Shown: positions 52,095 through 61,789, counted from the first letter of the stretch. The stretch is DNA of 64,000 bases from Symbiodinium natans (GCA_905221605.1 CAJNDS010001680.1:657501-721500), one strand, 5' to 3'. A program made the numbers and translations. Notes: generated from the letters alone by a model not told the origin.

Positions 52095-54315
52095 ATGGGG
52101 CTGTTGACCATCCACTGTCTTGCCGGCTCCACGCTCGAGCTCCATGTGGACGATGTGGAAACGGGGCTGGATGTGCGGCGACGCGTCGCAGGAAGTGTTG
52201 GCCTTTCCGCATCGTCAATCGTGCTGACTTCAGGTGAGCGTATATTTTCCCTTATTGGGTAATTGGGTTTAGGGTTTAGGGTTTTTTAGGGTTTAGGGTT
52301 TAGGGTTTAGGGTTTGGGGTTTAAGAGGTGACCGTCTCCTTGAACTGACCCAGCCGCTGCTGCCACAAATTCAAAGCCAAGAGCTCACATATGTGGTGCG
52401 GAAATTTGGCGCAGGCTGCGCGGCACGCAGTATCGAGCAAGAATTAACGAGGACAGGATTGAATCAAGACATGGATGCCATGCATGCCGTTGTTGCCTTG
52501 ACCTTCAGCATAGACTTCAACCAGAGCTTGCAAGGGGTGCAGCTTCCCAGCGGCCTACAGACCTTGACCTTCGGCCAGTATTTCAACCAGAGCTTGGAAG
52601 GGGTGCAGCTTCCTAGCAGCTTACAGACCTTGACCTTCGGCAGGCGCTTTGACCAGAGCTTGGCAGGGGTGCAGCTTCCCAGCGGCCTGCAGACTTTGAA
52701 CTTTGGCTTCAGTTTCAACCAGCATTTGGAAGGGGTGCAGCTTCCCAACGGCTTGCAGACCTTGACCTTCGGCTATAATTTCAACAAGAGCTTGAAAGGG
52801 GTGCCGCTTCCCAGCGGCCTACAGACTTTGATCTTCGGCATAGGCTTTGACCAGAGCTTGGAAGGGGTGAAGCTTCCCAGCAGCCTACAGACCTTGACCT
52901 TCGGCGAAAGATTTGACCAGTGCTTGGAAGGGGTGCAGCTTCCCAGCGGATTGCAGACCGTGACCTTCGGCATGGGCTTCGAGCTCTGCTTGGAGAGGGT
53001 GAAGCTTCCCAGCGGCCTACAGACCTTGACCTTCGGCAGACGCTTCAATCAGAGCTTGGCAGGGGTGCAGCTTCCCAGCGGCGTACAGACTTTGACCTTC
53101 GGCAATAACTTCAACCAGGGCTTGGAAGGGCTGCACCTCCCCAGCGGCCTACAGACCTTGACCTTCGGCATGAACTTCAACCAGAGCTTGGAAGGGGTGC
53201 AGCTTCCCAGCGGCCTACAGACCTTGACCTTCGGCGACAGATTTGACCGGAGCTTGGAAGGGGTGCAGCTTCCCAGCGGCCTACAGACCTTGACCTTCGG
53301 CATGAACTTCAACCAGAGCCTGGAAGGGGTGCAGCTTCCCCGCAGCCTACAGACCTTAACCTTTGGCTCGCATTCCAACCAGAGCCTGGAAGGGGTGCAG
53401 CTTCCCAGCGGCCTACAGACTTTGAACTTTGGCTTCAGTTTCAACCAGCATTTGGAAGGGGTGCAGCTTCCCAGCGGCCTGCAGACCCTGAGCTTCGGCC
53501 ATGATTTCAACCAGATCTTGGAAGGGGTGCAGCTTCCCAGCGGCCTACAGACTTTGATCTTCGGCATAGGCTTTGACCAGAGCTTGGAAGGGGTGAAGCT
53601 TCCCAGCGGCCTACAGACCTTGACCTTCGGCGAAAGATTCGACCGGAGCTTGGAAGGGGTGCAGTTTCCCAGCGGGTTGCAGACTTTGACCTTCGGCACG
53701 GGCTTCAATCAGAGCTTGGACGGAGTGAAGCTTCCCAGCGGCCTACAGAGCTTGACTTTCGGCAAACGCTTCAACCAGAGCTTGGAAGGGGTGCAGTTTC
53801 CCAGCGGCCTGCAGACCCTGAGCTTCGGCCATGATTTCAACCAGATCTTGGAAGGGGTTCAGCTTCCCAGCGGCTTACAGACCCTGACCTTCGGCCATGA
53901 TTTCAACCATTGCTTGGAAGCTGTGCAGCTTCCCAGCGGCCTACAGACCTTGACCTTTGATTATAGTTTCAACCAGAGCTTGGAAGGGGTGCAGCTTCCC
54001 AGCGGCCTACAGACCTTGACCTTCGGCACTTCTTTCAACCAGCGCTTGGAAGCGGTGGAGCTCCCCAACGGCCTACAGACCTTGACCTTTGGCTATAGTT
54101 TCAACCAGAGCTTGGAAGGGGTGCAGCTTCCTAGCGGCCTCAAGACCTTGACCTTCGGCCATGATTTCAACCAGAGCTTGGAAGGGCTGCAGCTTCCCAA
54201 CGGCCTACATTCCTTGTCCTTTCACAACCGCTTCAACCGCAGCTTGCAAGGAGTGCAGCTTCCCAGCTCCTTAGTGCGTTTCTCCTCGCGTATTGGTCAG
54301 GTCGAGACCTGTTGA
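52095..54315 (+). CDS. Ubiquitin-like + FNIP-like 22-aa repeat protein, copy 1 (two exons)
   Basis: Exon 1 is 52095-52233 and exon 2 is 52328-54315, joined in phase (codon split G|GT), giving 708 aa. Residues 1-75 (MGLLTIHCLAGSTLELHVDD onward) resemble a ubiquitin fold. A linker containing KFGAGCAARSIEQ follows, then 27 tandem 22-aa units FNQSLEGVQLPSGLQTLTFG plus two variable residues. This matches the FNIP repeat pattern known from Dictyostelium and large algal and protist families: LTFG, then a variable pair, then FNQ, then LPSGL. The protein ends SRIGQVETC. FNIP and LRR-like solenoids usually mediate protein contacts, but no function can be assigned. Start: the ATG at 52095 is conserved in copy 2, whereas an upstream in-frame ATG at 52002 is not, and that ATG lies before the probable acceptor AG at 52013. 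The intron position is proven in effect by the uninterrupted paralog. Confidence 0.85.
52234..52327 (+). other. Intron of FNIP copy 1 carrying telomere-like repeats
   Basis: This 94-nt GT-AG intron (GTGAGCG...AAGAG) is absent from the paralog, where CTTCAG runs straight into TTGACCGTC. It contains about five TTTAGGG-type units. Its ends sit in a near-duplicate AGGTGA(G/C)CG (52232-52240 and 52326-52334). The core TTCCCTTATTGGGT is shared with the intron of copy 2. Confidence 0.85.
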
Positions 54316-55411
54316 TCTCCGAGATCGCCAGCAAAGTAGCTTGATGTTTCGGGTTTAGGGTTTAGGTGATCTCACATGTGACAGCGGTAGGACGTCAAAT
54401 TATCGTATCCGGGGAGTTCGGCTTATGGCTTATGGGTTCCGCATGATATTGGGCTGATATATTGGTGAGCTGGTAGTGGCGTCGATCTATAGCTTCGGGT
54501 TTTGAGGTTGAGGGCGTATAGGGTTTTGGAGTTTGGCTTGTTAGGATTTAGGGTTTAGGGTCTGGTGTTTAGGTCTATAGTTTAGGGTTAACCCTAAACC
54601 CTAAACCCTAAACCGCATCCACATCGAAGTCCCTATTTGGATCAACTCCTCTCAGCACAAAGGCTGTTCAGGGGTTTAGGGCTTAGGGTTTAGGGTTTTT
54701 CGGGTTTAGGGTTTCTAGGGTTTGGGGTTTCGGGTTTAGGGTGTAAACTCTAAACCCTAAAGCCCGAAACCCTAAACCCTCAAGTGCATCTTCCAAAGCC
54801 CACCTTCCTGTCCCCGGAACCTCCACAGCAGTCGTGAGGAGTGGAATTTCTGACGGACGCGATTTAGCAAAAAGGTTTAGGGTTCAGGGTTCACAGGGTT
54901 CAGGGTTCAGGGTTCAGGGTTCAGGGTTTAGGGTTTAGGGTTTAGGGTTTAGGGTTTAGGGTTTAGGGTTCAGGGTCTAGGGTTTAGGGTTTAGGGGTTA
55001 GGGTTGTTTTCTTTCTCTCTTGGTGAGCCCAGCGGTGCCCTTTTGCCCTTCTTTTCTGGATCTAGGTTCCCTTTTCAAGTGGCCAGCCCCCAAGAGGGCG
55101 CCCATGTTATTAGGGTTTAGGGTTTAGGGTTTAGGGTTTAGGGTTTAGGGTTTGGGCTACCCGACGACCAAGTTCTCAAGCCGCGCTATACACGCAGAGA
55201 TGAGGCAAGTAGGTGCCTAGACGACCCCTTGAGAAGGTATACTTGCGGATATACGGTGCCGAGTTCCTGGTTTAGGGTTTAGGGTTTAGGCTTTAGGGTT
55301 TAGGGTTTAGGGTTCCTTATTTTCCTTTTAGAAGAACCTGCAAGTGAACTAAAGTCTGCACTCACTTTTGCACCATTCTTCGTCGAGTCTTGCCTCAGTG
55401 CAAGCGCCAGC

Positions 55412-57688
55412 ATGGGGCTGTTGACCATCCACTGTCTTGCCGGCTCCACGTTCGAGCTCCTAGGTATGCCCTTGGGATATGTGTTATGTTCCCTTATCGG
55501 GTTCAAGAGGATTGTATTTAAGAATATTTCCCTAAACCTTAAACCCTAAACCTAAACCCTAAACCCTAAACCCTAAACCCTAAACCCCTTTTAAGGGCCA
55601 TCCTAGGCTCCATGTGGACGATGTGGAGACGGGGCTGGATGTGCGTAGACGCGTCGCAGGAAGTGTTGGCCTTTCCGCATCGTCAATCGTGCTGACTTCA
55701 GTTGACCGTCTCCTTGAACTGCACCAGCCGCTGCTGCCACAAATTCAAAGCCAAGAGCTCACATATGTGGTGCGGAAATTTGGCGCAGGCTGCGCGGCAC
55801 GCAGTATAGAGCAAGCATTAACGAGGACAGGCTTGAATCAAGACATGGATGCCATGCATGCCGTTGTTGCCTTGACCTTCAGCATACACTTCAACCAGAG
55901 CTTGCAAGGGGTGCAGCTTCCCAGCGGCCTACAGACCTTGACCTTCGGCCAGTATTTCAACCAGAGCTTGGAAGGGGTGCAGCTTCCCAGCAGCCTACAG
56001 ACCTTGACCTTCAGCAATCTCTTCAACCAGAGCTTGGAAGCGGCCCAGCTTCCCAGCGGCCTGCAAACCTTGAACTTTGGCTTTAGCTTCCACCAGAGCT
56101 TGGAAGGGGTGCAGCTTCCCAGCGGCTTGCAGACCTTGACCTTCGGCTATAATTTCAACAAGAGCTTGAAAGGGGTGCAGCTTCCCAGCGGCCTACAGAC
56201 CTTGACCTTCGGCACAGGCTTTGAACAGAGCTTGGAAGGGGTGCAGCTTCCCAACGGCCTACAGACCTTGACCTTCGGCGACAGATTTGACCGGAGCTTG
56301 GAAGGGGTGCAGCTTCCCGCCGGATTGCAGACTTTGACCTTCGGCATGGGCTTCAATCAAAGCTTGGACGGGGTGAAGCTTCCCAGCGGCCTGCAGACCT
56401 TGACATTCGGCAACCGCTTCAACCAGAGCTTGGAAGGGGTGCAGCTTCCTAGCGGCCTACAGGCCTTAACCTTTGGCTGTAGATTCGACCAGAGTTTGGA
56501 AGGGGTGCAGCTTCCCAGCGGCCTACAGACCTTGACCTTCGGCCAGTATTTCAACCAGAGCTTGGAAGGGCTGCACCTCCCCAGCGGCCTACAGACTTGA
56601 CCTTCGGCATGAACTTCAACCAGAGCCTGGAAGGGGTGCAGCTTCCCAGCGGCCTACAGACCTTGACCTTTGGCAGTTCTTTCAACCAGCGCTTGGAAGC
56701 GGTGGAGCTTCCCAGCGGCCTACAGACCTTGACTTTCGGCAAGAACTTCAACCAGAGCTTGGAAGGGGTGCAGCTTCCCAGCGGCCTGCGGGCCTTGACC
56801 TTCGGCCCATACTCCAAGCAGAGCTTGGAAAGGGTGCAGCTTCCCAGCGGCCTACAGACCTTGACCTTCGGCGACAGATTTGACCGGAGCTTGGAAGGGG
56901 TGCACCTTCCCAGCGGCCTACAGACCTTGACCTTCGGCATGAACTTCAACCAGAGCTTGGAAGGGGTGCAGCTTCCCAGCAGCCTACAGACCTTGACCTT
57001 CGGCGAAAGATTTGACCAGAGCTTGGAAGGGGTGAAGCTTCCCAGCGGCCTACAGACCTTGACCTTCGGCAATGATTTCAACCAGATCTTGGAAGGGGTG
57101 CAGCTTCCCGGCGGCCTACAGACCTTGACCTTCGGCAGATTTTTCAACCAGCGCTTGGAAGCGGTGGAGCTTCCCAGTGGCGTACAGACTTTGACCTTCG
57201 GCGAAAGATTCAACCAGAGCTTGGAAGGGGTGCAGCTTCCCAGCGTCCTCCAGACCTTGACCTTCAGCAGATTATTCAACCAGCGCTTGGAGGCGGTGGA
57301 GCTTCCCAGCGGCGTACAGACCTTGACCTTCGGCGAAAGATTCAACCAGAGCTTGGAAGGGGTGCAGCTTCCCAGCGGCTTGCAGACCTTGACCTTCGGC
57401 TATAATTTCAACAAGAGCTTGAAAGGGGTGCAGCTTCCCAACGGCCTACAGACCTTGACCTTTGGCTATAGTTTCAACCAGAGCTTGGAAGGGGTGCAGC
57501 TTCCTAGCGGCCTCAAGACCTTGACCTTCGGCCATGATTTCAACCAGGGCTTGGAAGGGGTGCAGACTCCCGACGGCCTACAGACCTTGTCCTTCCACAA
57601 CAGCTTCAACCGCAGCTTGCGAGGTGTGCAGCTTCCCAGCTCCTTGTTGTGTTTCTCCTCGCGTATTGGTCAGGTCGAGACCTGTTGA
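55412..57688 (+). pseudogene. Ubiquitin-like + FNIP-like repeat gene, copy 2, one frameshift
   Basis: Exon 1 is 55412-55455 and exon 2 starts at 55607, using a GC donor (GA|GCTCCTAGG) and a TAG acceptor. This join keeps the frame of copy 1 (TLEL against TFEL, then HVDDVETGLDVRRRV). Twenty-seven 22-aa units follow. At about 56595 one C is missing from ACAGACCTTGACC, which stops the frame after LPSGLQT (in-frame TGA at 56598-56600). The second frame (56597-57688) continues normally through 16 units to the same RIGQVETC terminus. With a single lesion in an otherwise clean array this may be a very young pseudogene, a base-calling error, or a real truncated allele. Without the lesion it would be a close sister of copy 1. 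Confidence 0.72.
55456..55606 (+). other. Intron of FNIP copy 2 with GC donor and CCCTAAA repeats
   Basis: This 151-nt insertion is absent from copy 1, where GAGCTCCATGTGG is continuous. It starts GCTCCTAGGTATG and ends ATCCTAG. GCTCC is duplicated at both borders (55456-55460, 55607-55611), and TCCTAGG also occurs at both ends. It carries about six CCCTAAA units and the core TTCCCTTATCGGGT. A GT donor at 55464 would break the frame, so the GC donor is preferred. Confidence 0.75.
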
Positions 57689-58029
57689 TCTCTCAGATCG
57701 CTAACAAAGTAGCTTGATCATCTGCGCTGCCGATCTCACATGTGACAGCGGTAGTACGTAAAACAAAATCGTATCCAGGGAGTTCGGCTTATGGCTTATG
57801 GGTTCCGCATGATATTGGGATGATACCACTACTAGCTCCGGGTTTTGAGGTTTAGGGCTTATAGGGTTTGGAGTCTGGCTTGTTAGGGTTTAGGGTTTGG
57901 GGTTTAGGGTCTGGTGTTTAGGCGTCTATGTCTAGGGTTTGGGGCAACCCTAAACCCTAAACCGCATCCATATCGAAGTCCCCATGTGGATCAACTCCTT
58001 TCAGCACAAAGGCTGTTCAGGGGTTTAGG

Positions 58030-58107
58030 GTATAGGGTTTAGGGTTTAGGGTTTAGGGTTTAGGGTTTAGGGTTTAGGGTTTAGGGTTTAGGGTTTAGGG
58101 TTTAGGG
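58030..58107 (+). repeat. TTTAGGG array at the end of duplication unit 2
   Basis: About 11 heptamers; unit 1 has only a short degenerate tract at the same place. Confidence 0.9.
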
Positions 58108-58370
58108 ACACCTCAGGCCGGAGGCCAAGAGGTGTAGGGCTTCGGAGTTTAGGAGTTTTTATGGTTTTCACGGAACAGGGCTTGTAAGTCTAAGCGCTCC
58201 ATCCCCCCCCATTGTGAGCAAATCAAAAAGGGACCTACGTCCCATTTCCGGTGTTTGTTCCGAGCATACTGTGGATACCCTCCTCAAGCCTAAACCCTCA
58301 ACCCTAAACCCTAAACCCTAAACCCCCTAGACCCTATAAAGTCTAAACTCTCAAGCACGAAGCCACACAG

Positions 58371-58412
58371 GCGCGTGAATGCCTCCGCCGGTGGAGGAAA
58401 GGAGGCTTTGGT
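58371..58412 (+). CDS. Possible short exon
   Basis: CCACACAG precedes. The frame reads ARECLRRWRKGGFG. Confidence 0.35.
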
Positions 58413-58430
58413 TTGGGAGTTTAGGGTTCA

Positions 58431-58548
58431 GGGTTCAGGGTTCAGGGTTCAGGGTTTAGGGTTTAGGGTTTAGGGTTTAGGGTTTAGGGTTCAGGGTTTA
58501 GGGTTTAGGGTTTAGGGTTTAGGGTTTAGGGTTTAGGGTTTAGGGTTC
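58431..58548 (+). repeat. TTCAGGG/TTTAGGG array
   Basis: About 16 units with a TTCAGGG subset at the start. Confidence 0.93.
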
Positions 58549-58721
58549 GTTGGAGATGTTCTGTTTCCCCTTTCTTGGGTGTTCGCCCACCTGGTGTTGA
58601 GGGGGTAGAAGGTTGGAAGGATCTCTCCTCCAGTCCATCTTAGGGTTTAGGGTTTAGGGTTTAGGGTTTAGGGTTTAGGGTTCTTCTAGGGCTAGGGTCG
58701 GGTTCCCCATACTTAGCACAG

Positions 58722-58812
58722 GTGCTCTGGGATACAGTTCCCTGTATTGCCTGCTCTGGAATCTAGTCCCCTTATCCCTTTGTTCTGAACGCTTTTTCGG
58801 GATTGTCGAAAG
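58722..58812 (+). CDS. Putative exon, hydrophobic
   Basis: TAGCACAG precedes and GTATAT follows. The frame reads ALGYSSLYCLLWNLVPLSLC then SERFFGIVE. The antisense frame is also open (75 codons). Confidence 0.47.
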
Positions 58813-58879
58813 GTATATAGCCACTAGTCTGGGGTCGAGGGTAGGGTTCGGGCGTTTGGGACGAGGTCCAAGCTCAAGC

Positions 58880-58922
58880 AGGTTCCCCAACACCGCATGC
58901 ACCTTGCAAATCCGCAGCTCTA
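58880..58922 (+). CDS. Possible short exon
   Basis: CAAGCAG precedes. The frame reads VPQHRMHLANPQL. Confidence 0.3.
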
Positions 58923-59228
58923 AAGCCTAAGCACTACTGTACTTTAATACTTTTTTTGGTTCTGGGTTCCTAGTATAGCTACTTCTACCTAAAAAGTACA
59001 TACTTTTTTTCCAGGGTCTACTCCAAAGGTAGGGCACTGTATGCCCTGAGAACCTACACCCAAAAAGAAACGAGACCCTAAGCCCTAAGAGAACCTCAGC
59101 CCCAAAAGCCTACACCCCCAAAATCCTAAGCCCCTAAAGAAAGCCTAAGCCCGACACTCAACCTGGAGACCTTGAACCCTGAACCCTAGACCCTAGACCC
59201 TAGACCCTAAACCCTAAACCCTAAACCC

Positions 59229-59301
59229 TTGCTGCGTGAGGTCGCCGGTGGCGACTTGACTCGAGCAGGCCAAGCTTTCGCGAACTGCAGGGGCCCGGGA
59301 G
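59229..59301 (+). CDS. Putative exon abutting a MITE
   Basis: After CCCTAAACCCTTG. The frame reads LREVAGGDLTRAGQAFANCR then GPG. GT at 59302 starts the GTTGGGATG end of a MITE-like element. Confidence 0.47.
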
Positions 59302-59546
59302 GTTGGGATGAGTTCCCCCTTCAACTATGGGGTGGGGTTTAGGGTTTAGGGTTTAGGGTTTAGGGTTTAGGGTTTAGGGTTTAGGGCTTAGGGCTTAGGG
59401 CTTAGGGCTTAGGGCTTAGGGTTTAGGGTTTAGGGTTTAGGGTTTAGGGTTTAGGGTTTAGGGTTTAGGGTTTAGGGTTTATGGCCTCAATAGGGGTTTA
59501 GGTTGGGAGGCATTAAATTCCTATGAAGGACTGGTAGTACAAGTGG
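59302..59546. mobile_element. MITE-like element, family C, split by a telomere-like array
   Basis: GTTGGGATGAGTTCCCCCTT at the left and AAGGACTGGTAGTACAAGTG at the right, separated by about 20 TTTAGGG/CTTAGGG units. Confidence 0.5.
59334..59480 (+). repeat. TTTAGGG/CTTAGGG array inside a MITE-like element
   Basis: About 20 units lying between the two halves of a GTTGGGATG element. Confidence 0.9.
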
Positions 59547-59547
59547 G

Positions 59548-59700
59548 GTTGGGGGGGGGGGGGGGGTGTGGGTTTGGTGCGGGTGGGGACCTGTGTGGAT
59601 TGGGGGGGGGGGGGTGGGGGGGGGGGGGGGGGGGCCTGGTTCGGGTGCGGCGGCGGGGGGGTGGGGGCGGTGGGGGCAGGGTTGGGTTTTGGGGTGGGGT
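59548..59700 (+). repeat. G-rich low-complexity tract
   Basis: Runs of 8-17 G separated by GTG/TGG. No gene. It could form G-quadruplexes. Confidence 0.85.
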
Positions 59701-59867
59701 TTAGGGTTTAGGGTTTAGGGTTTAGGGTTTCGGGTTTGGGGTTTGGGGTTTGGGTTTAGGGTTTAGGGTTTAGGGTTTAGGGTTTAGGGTTTAGGGTTTA
59801 GGGTTTAGGGTTTAGGGTTTAGGGTTTAGGGTTTAGGGTTTAGGGTTTAGGGTTTAGGGTTTAGGGG
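59700..59867 (+). repeat. TTTAGGG array
   Basis: About 23 units including TTTGGGG variants, ending before the exon-like island at 59880. Confidence 0.95.
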
Positions 59868-59879
59868 TTGGGGTGGCAG

Positions 59880-59973
59880 GTCTTAGCACATTCTGAGCTG
59901 CGATTCGAGCTAGCAGCACAAGGTCTCACAGAGGACGCTGTAGCCACCAGCCCAGCGCATTCTTTCATATCGG
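59880..59973 (+). CDS. Putative exon
   Basis: GGTGGCAG precedes and GTTCAG follows. The frame reads VLAHSELRFELAAQGLTEDA then VATSPAHSFIS. Confidence 0.5.
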
Positions 59974-60071
59974 GTTCAGGGAGTTTAGGGAGTTTAGGGA
60001 GTTTAGGGTTTAGGGGTTTAGGGTTTAGGGTTTAGGGTTTAAGGGTTTAGGGTTTAGGGTTTAGGGTTTAG

Positions 60072-60201
60072 GTGCCCCCCACTCCACCTCCTGCGCCCAT
60101 GGTGGCCTCAGAAGGCGGAACGCCAGGAACGGATGCATCAGCAATTTTTCTCTGTCAGTTGGAAGCTTGTGTAGTGCCTCTGCCAAAAACCTTACGAATC
60201 C
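60072..60201 (+). CDS. Putative exon, Pro-rich start
   Basis: Frame VPPTPPPAPMVASEGGTPGT then DASAIFLCQLEACVVPLPK. The 3' border is unclear, before CCCTAAACCC. Confidence 0.42.
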
Positions 60202-60269
60202 CTAAACCCTTTTCCCTAAATCTCCAAACCCCAAACCCTAAACCCCAAACCCTAAACCCTTACCCTTTG

Positions 60270-60337
60270 TAGGGATTGTAGTACCCCCCTATTCGAATCC
60301 CTAGTCAGGGCTGTTAGTATAAGGGGGAACATCCCAA
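60270..60337. mobile_element. MITE-like half, family C
   Basis: GGGATTGTAGTACCCCCCTA to GTATAAGGGGGAACATCCCAA. Confidence 0.5.
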
Positions 60338-60398
60338 CCCGAAGCTCTAAATCCTAAACCCTAAACCCTCAACCCTACACCTACACTCTTCCTCGAGC

Positions 60399-60505
60399 TT
60401 GAAAGCCCGATTTCCTGGGCAGGCCGCGCGGCCACCAAGCGGGCGCGCTCGCGCCCGGCCGCCGCACCGCCCCAGCGCCCCCCAGGCGCTGCTGACTCTC
60501 GCGGG
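60399..60505 (+). CDS. Putative exon, Ala/Arg/Pro-rich
   Basis: Frame SPISWAGRAATKRARSRPAA then APPQRPPGAADSR. A poly-G run follows. GC-rich DNA is easily open by chance. Confidence 0.36.
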
Positions 60506-60704
60506 GGGGGGGGGGTTGTTGGGGGGTTGTTGGGGGGTTGTTGAGGTTTATAGGGTTCAGGGTCTAGGTGGGTGTAGGGTTTGCAGGGTTTCGGGACTCT
60601 AGGGTTTATAGACCTCAGGTTTAGGGTTTAGGGTGCCTGGGGTTGTATAGGGTTTGGGGGCTTGGGTTTTTTGGGGGTTAGTTGGGGTTCCTTTATAAGT
60701 TACA

Positions 60705-60812
60705 TTAGGCGACTAACCCTAAGGGTCCATGTACCTATATAGTATACACTTGGGCCTTAAGGGATTGCCATATAGTAGCTTTAGGGCTTAAGTATATACT
60801 ATACCCTGAACC
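60705..60812. mobile_element. MITE-like element, family E
   Basis: AAGGGTCCATGTACCTATAT and GTATACACTTGGGCCTTAA, with an inverse AAGTATATACTATACCCTG. Matches the copy at 12340. Confidence 0.5.
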
Positions 60813-60942
60813 TGGTCCCTTACCCTAAACTCTAAACCCTAAACCCGAAACCCTAAACCCTAAACCCGATATACGTACACGGGCCCATAGGGGAAGAGCT
60901 CGTAAGTGAGCCCCAAGCTCAAGTGACTTCCTCGCATCGCAG

Positions 60943-60993
60943 GATCCCGGCACCCGCGGGAGGACGCGCCGAGGGTCTTCCTGCAACTTCAGG
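60943..60993 (+). CDS. Putative exon
   Basis: GCATCGCAG precedes and GTTTGG follows. The frame reads SRHPREDAPRVFLQLQ. Confidence 0.43.
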
Positions 60994-61703
60994 GTTTGGG
61001 ACTCTCAGGGTTTAGGGTTTAGGGTTTCATCAAACCTAATTTGGGTTTTGGGTTTAGGGTTTAGGGTTTAGGGTTTGGGGTTTGGGGTTTGGGGTTGAGG
61101 GTTTCGGGTTTGGGGGTTCGGGGTTTGGAGTTTGGAGTTTAGGGTTCCCTACACCTAAGGGACCATGCGGGCGGTCTATTTCGGGTACACCCAGTTGTCT
61201 GCCCAAAGCAAGGTATAAGCCTGCCTGTTTATAAGGACCTCAAATTCCTTACAACAAGTGGCTGCACCTGTTCCGGTGCATAAGTAAACCCAAAACCTAC
61301 AATCCAACCTTTCAGGGGTCCCTATATAACCCCCTGTGTATACCTTATAGCGTCCCTATATACCCCAGCATCCCCTAAATATCCCCTAAGGTCCCTTATA
61401 AGGGTCCCTCCTTTAGTCCCTTGATACACTGATTTTACTTTTGATACATGAACACCCAAGTCTATATTAAGTATATTATATATCAATCAGTATATATATA
61501 TATAAGCATTCACTATATATTGCAATCCAATCAAGTTTTTAGGTGCTGAGGGGCCGGGGGTTTCTGGTGATTCCAGCGGTCAAGGGCCCTCCGTAGGCGC
61601 GAAACCCTAAGCCCTAAACCCTAAACCCCAAACCCTAAACCCTAAACCCCAAACCCTAAACCCTAAACCCCAAACCCTAAACCCTAAACCCTAAACCCTA
61701 AAG

Positions 61704-61784
61704 GACCGGTTGGACAAGGCTCCCGCGAACCTTTTCCCGGAGGTGTTGGAAGCGACCTGTTGCAAGTGCAAAGAAGGCGGGGGG
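61704..61784 (+). CDS. Well supported exon, Cys-containing
   Basis: CCCTAAAG precedes and GTTCGGG follows. The frame reads DRLDKAPANLFPEVLEATCC then KCKEGG, with a CCxC cluster. Confidence 0.5.
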
Positions 61785-61789
61785 GTTCG

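Larger units (their letters stand above)
51830..54685 (+). repeat. Tandem duplication unit 1 (FNIP locus)
   Basis: Upstream DNA (GGGCTACCCGGCTACCAAG, CGCTATACACGCAGAGATGA and more), the gene, and downstream DNA (GTGATCTCACATGTGACAGC region through AAGGCTGTTCAGGGG) recur in unit 2 at 55154-58035. The offset is about 3.32 kb on the 5' side and 3.35 kb on the 3' side. Confidence 0.85.
55154..58035 (+). repeat. Tandem duplication unit 2 (FNIP locus)
   Basis: Second copy of the unit at 51830-54685, including the upstream CGCTATACACGCAGAGATGA segment, a 22-aa-repeat gene and the shared 3' flank. Divergence is mainly in repeat number within telomere-like tracts and in the middle of the coding array. 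Confidence 0.85.

Noticed and set aside
52464-57345. Long antisense frames across the FNIP arrays (KVKVCRPLGSCTPSKLWLK repeats)
   Set aside because: The 66-bp DNA period keeps the opposite strand open. The peptide is a mirror of the sense repeat with no independent start or splice support.
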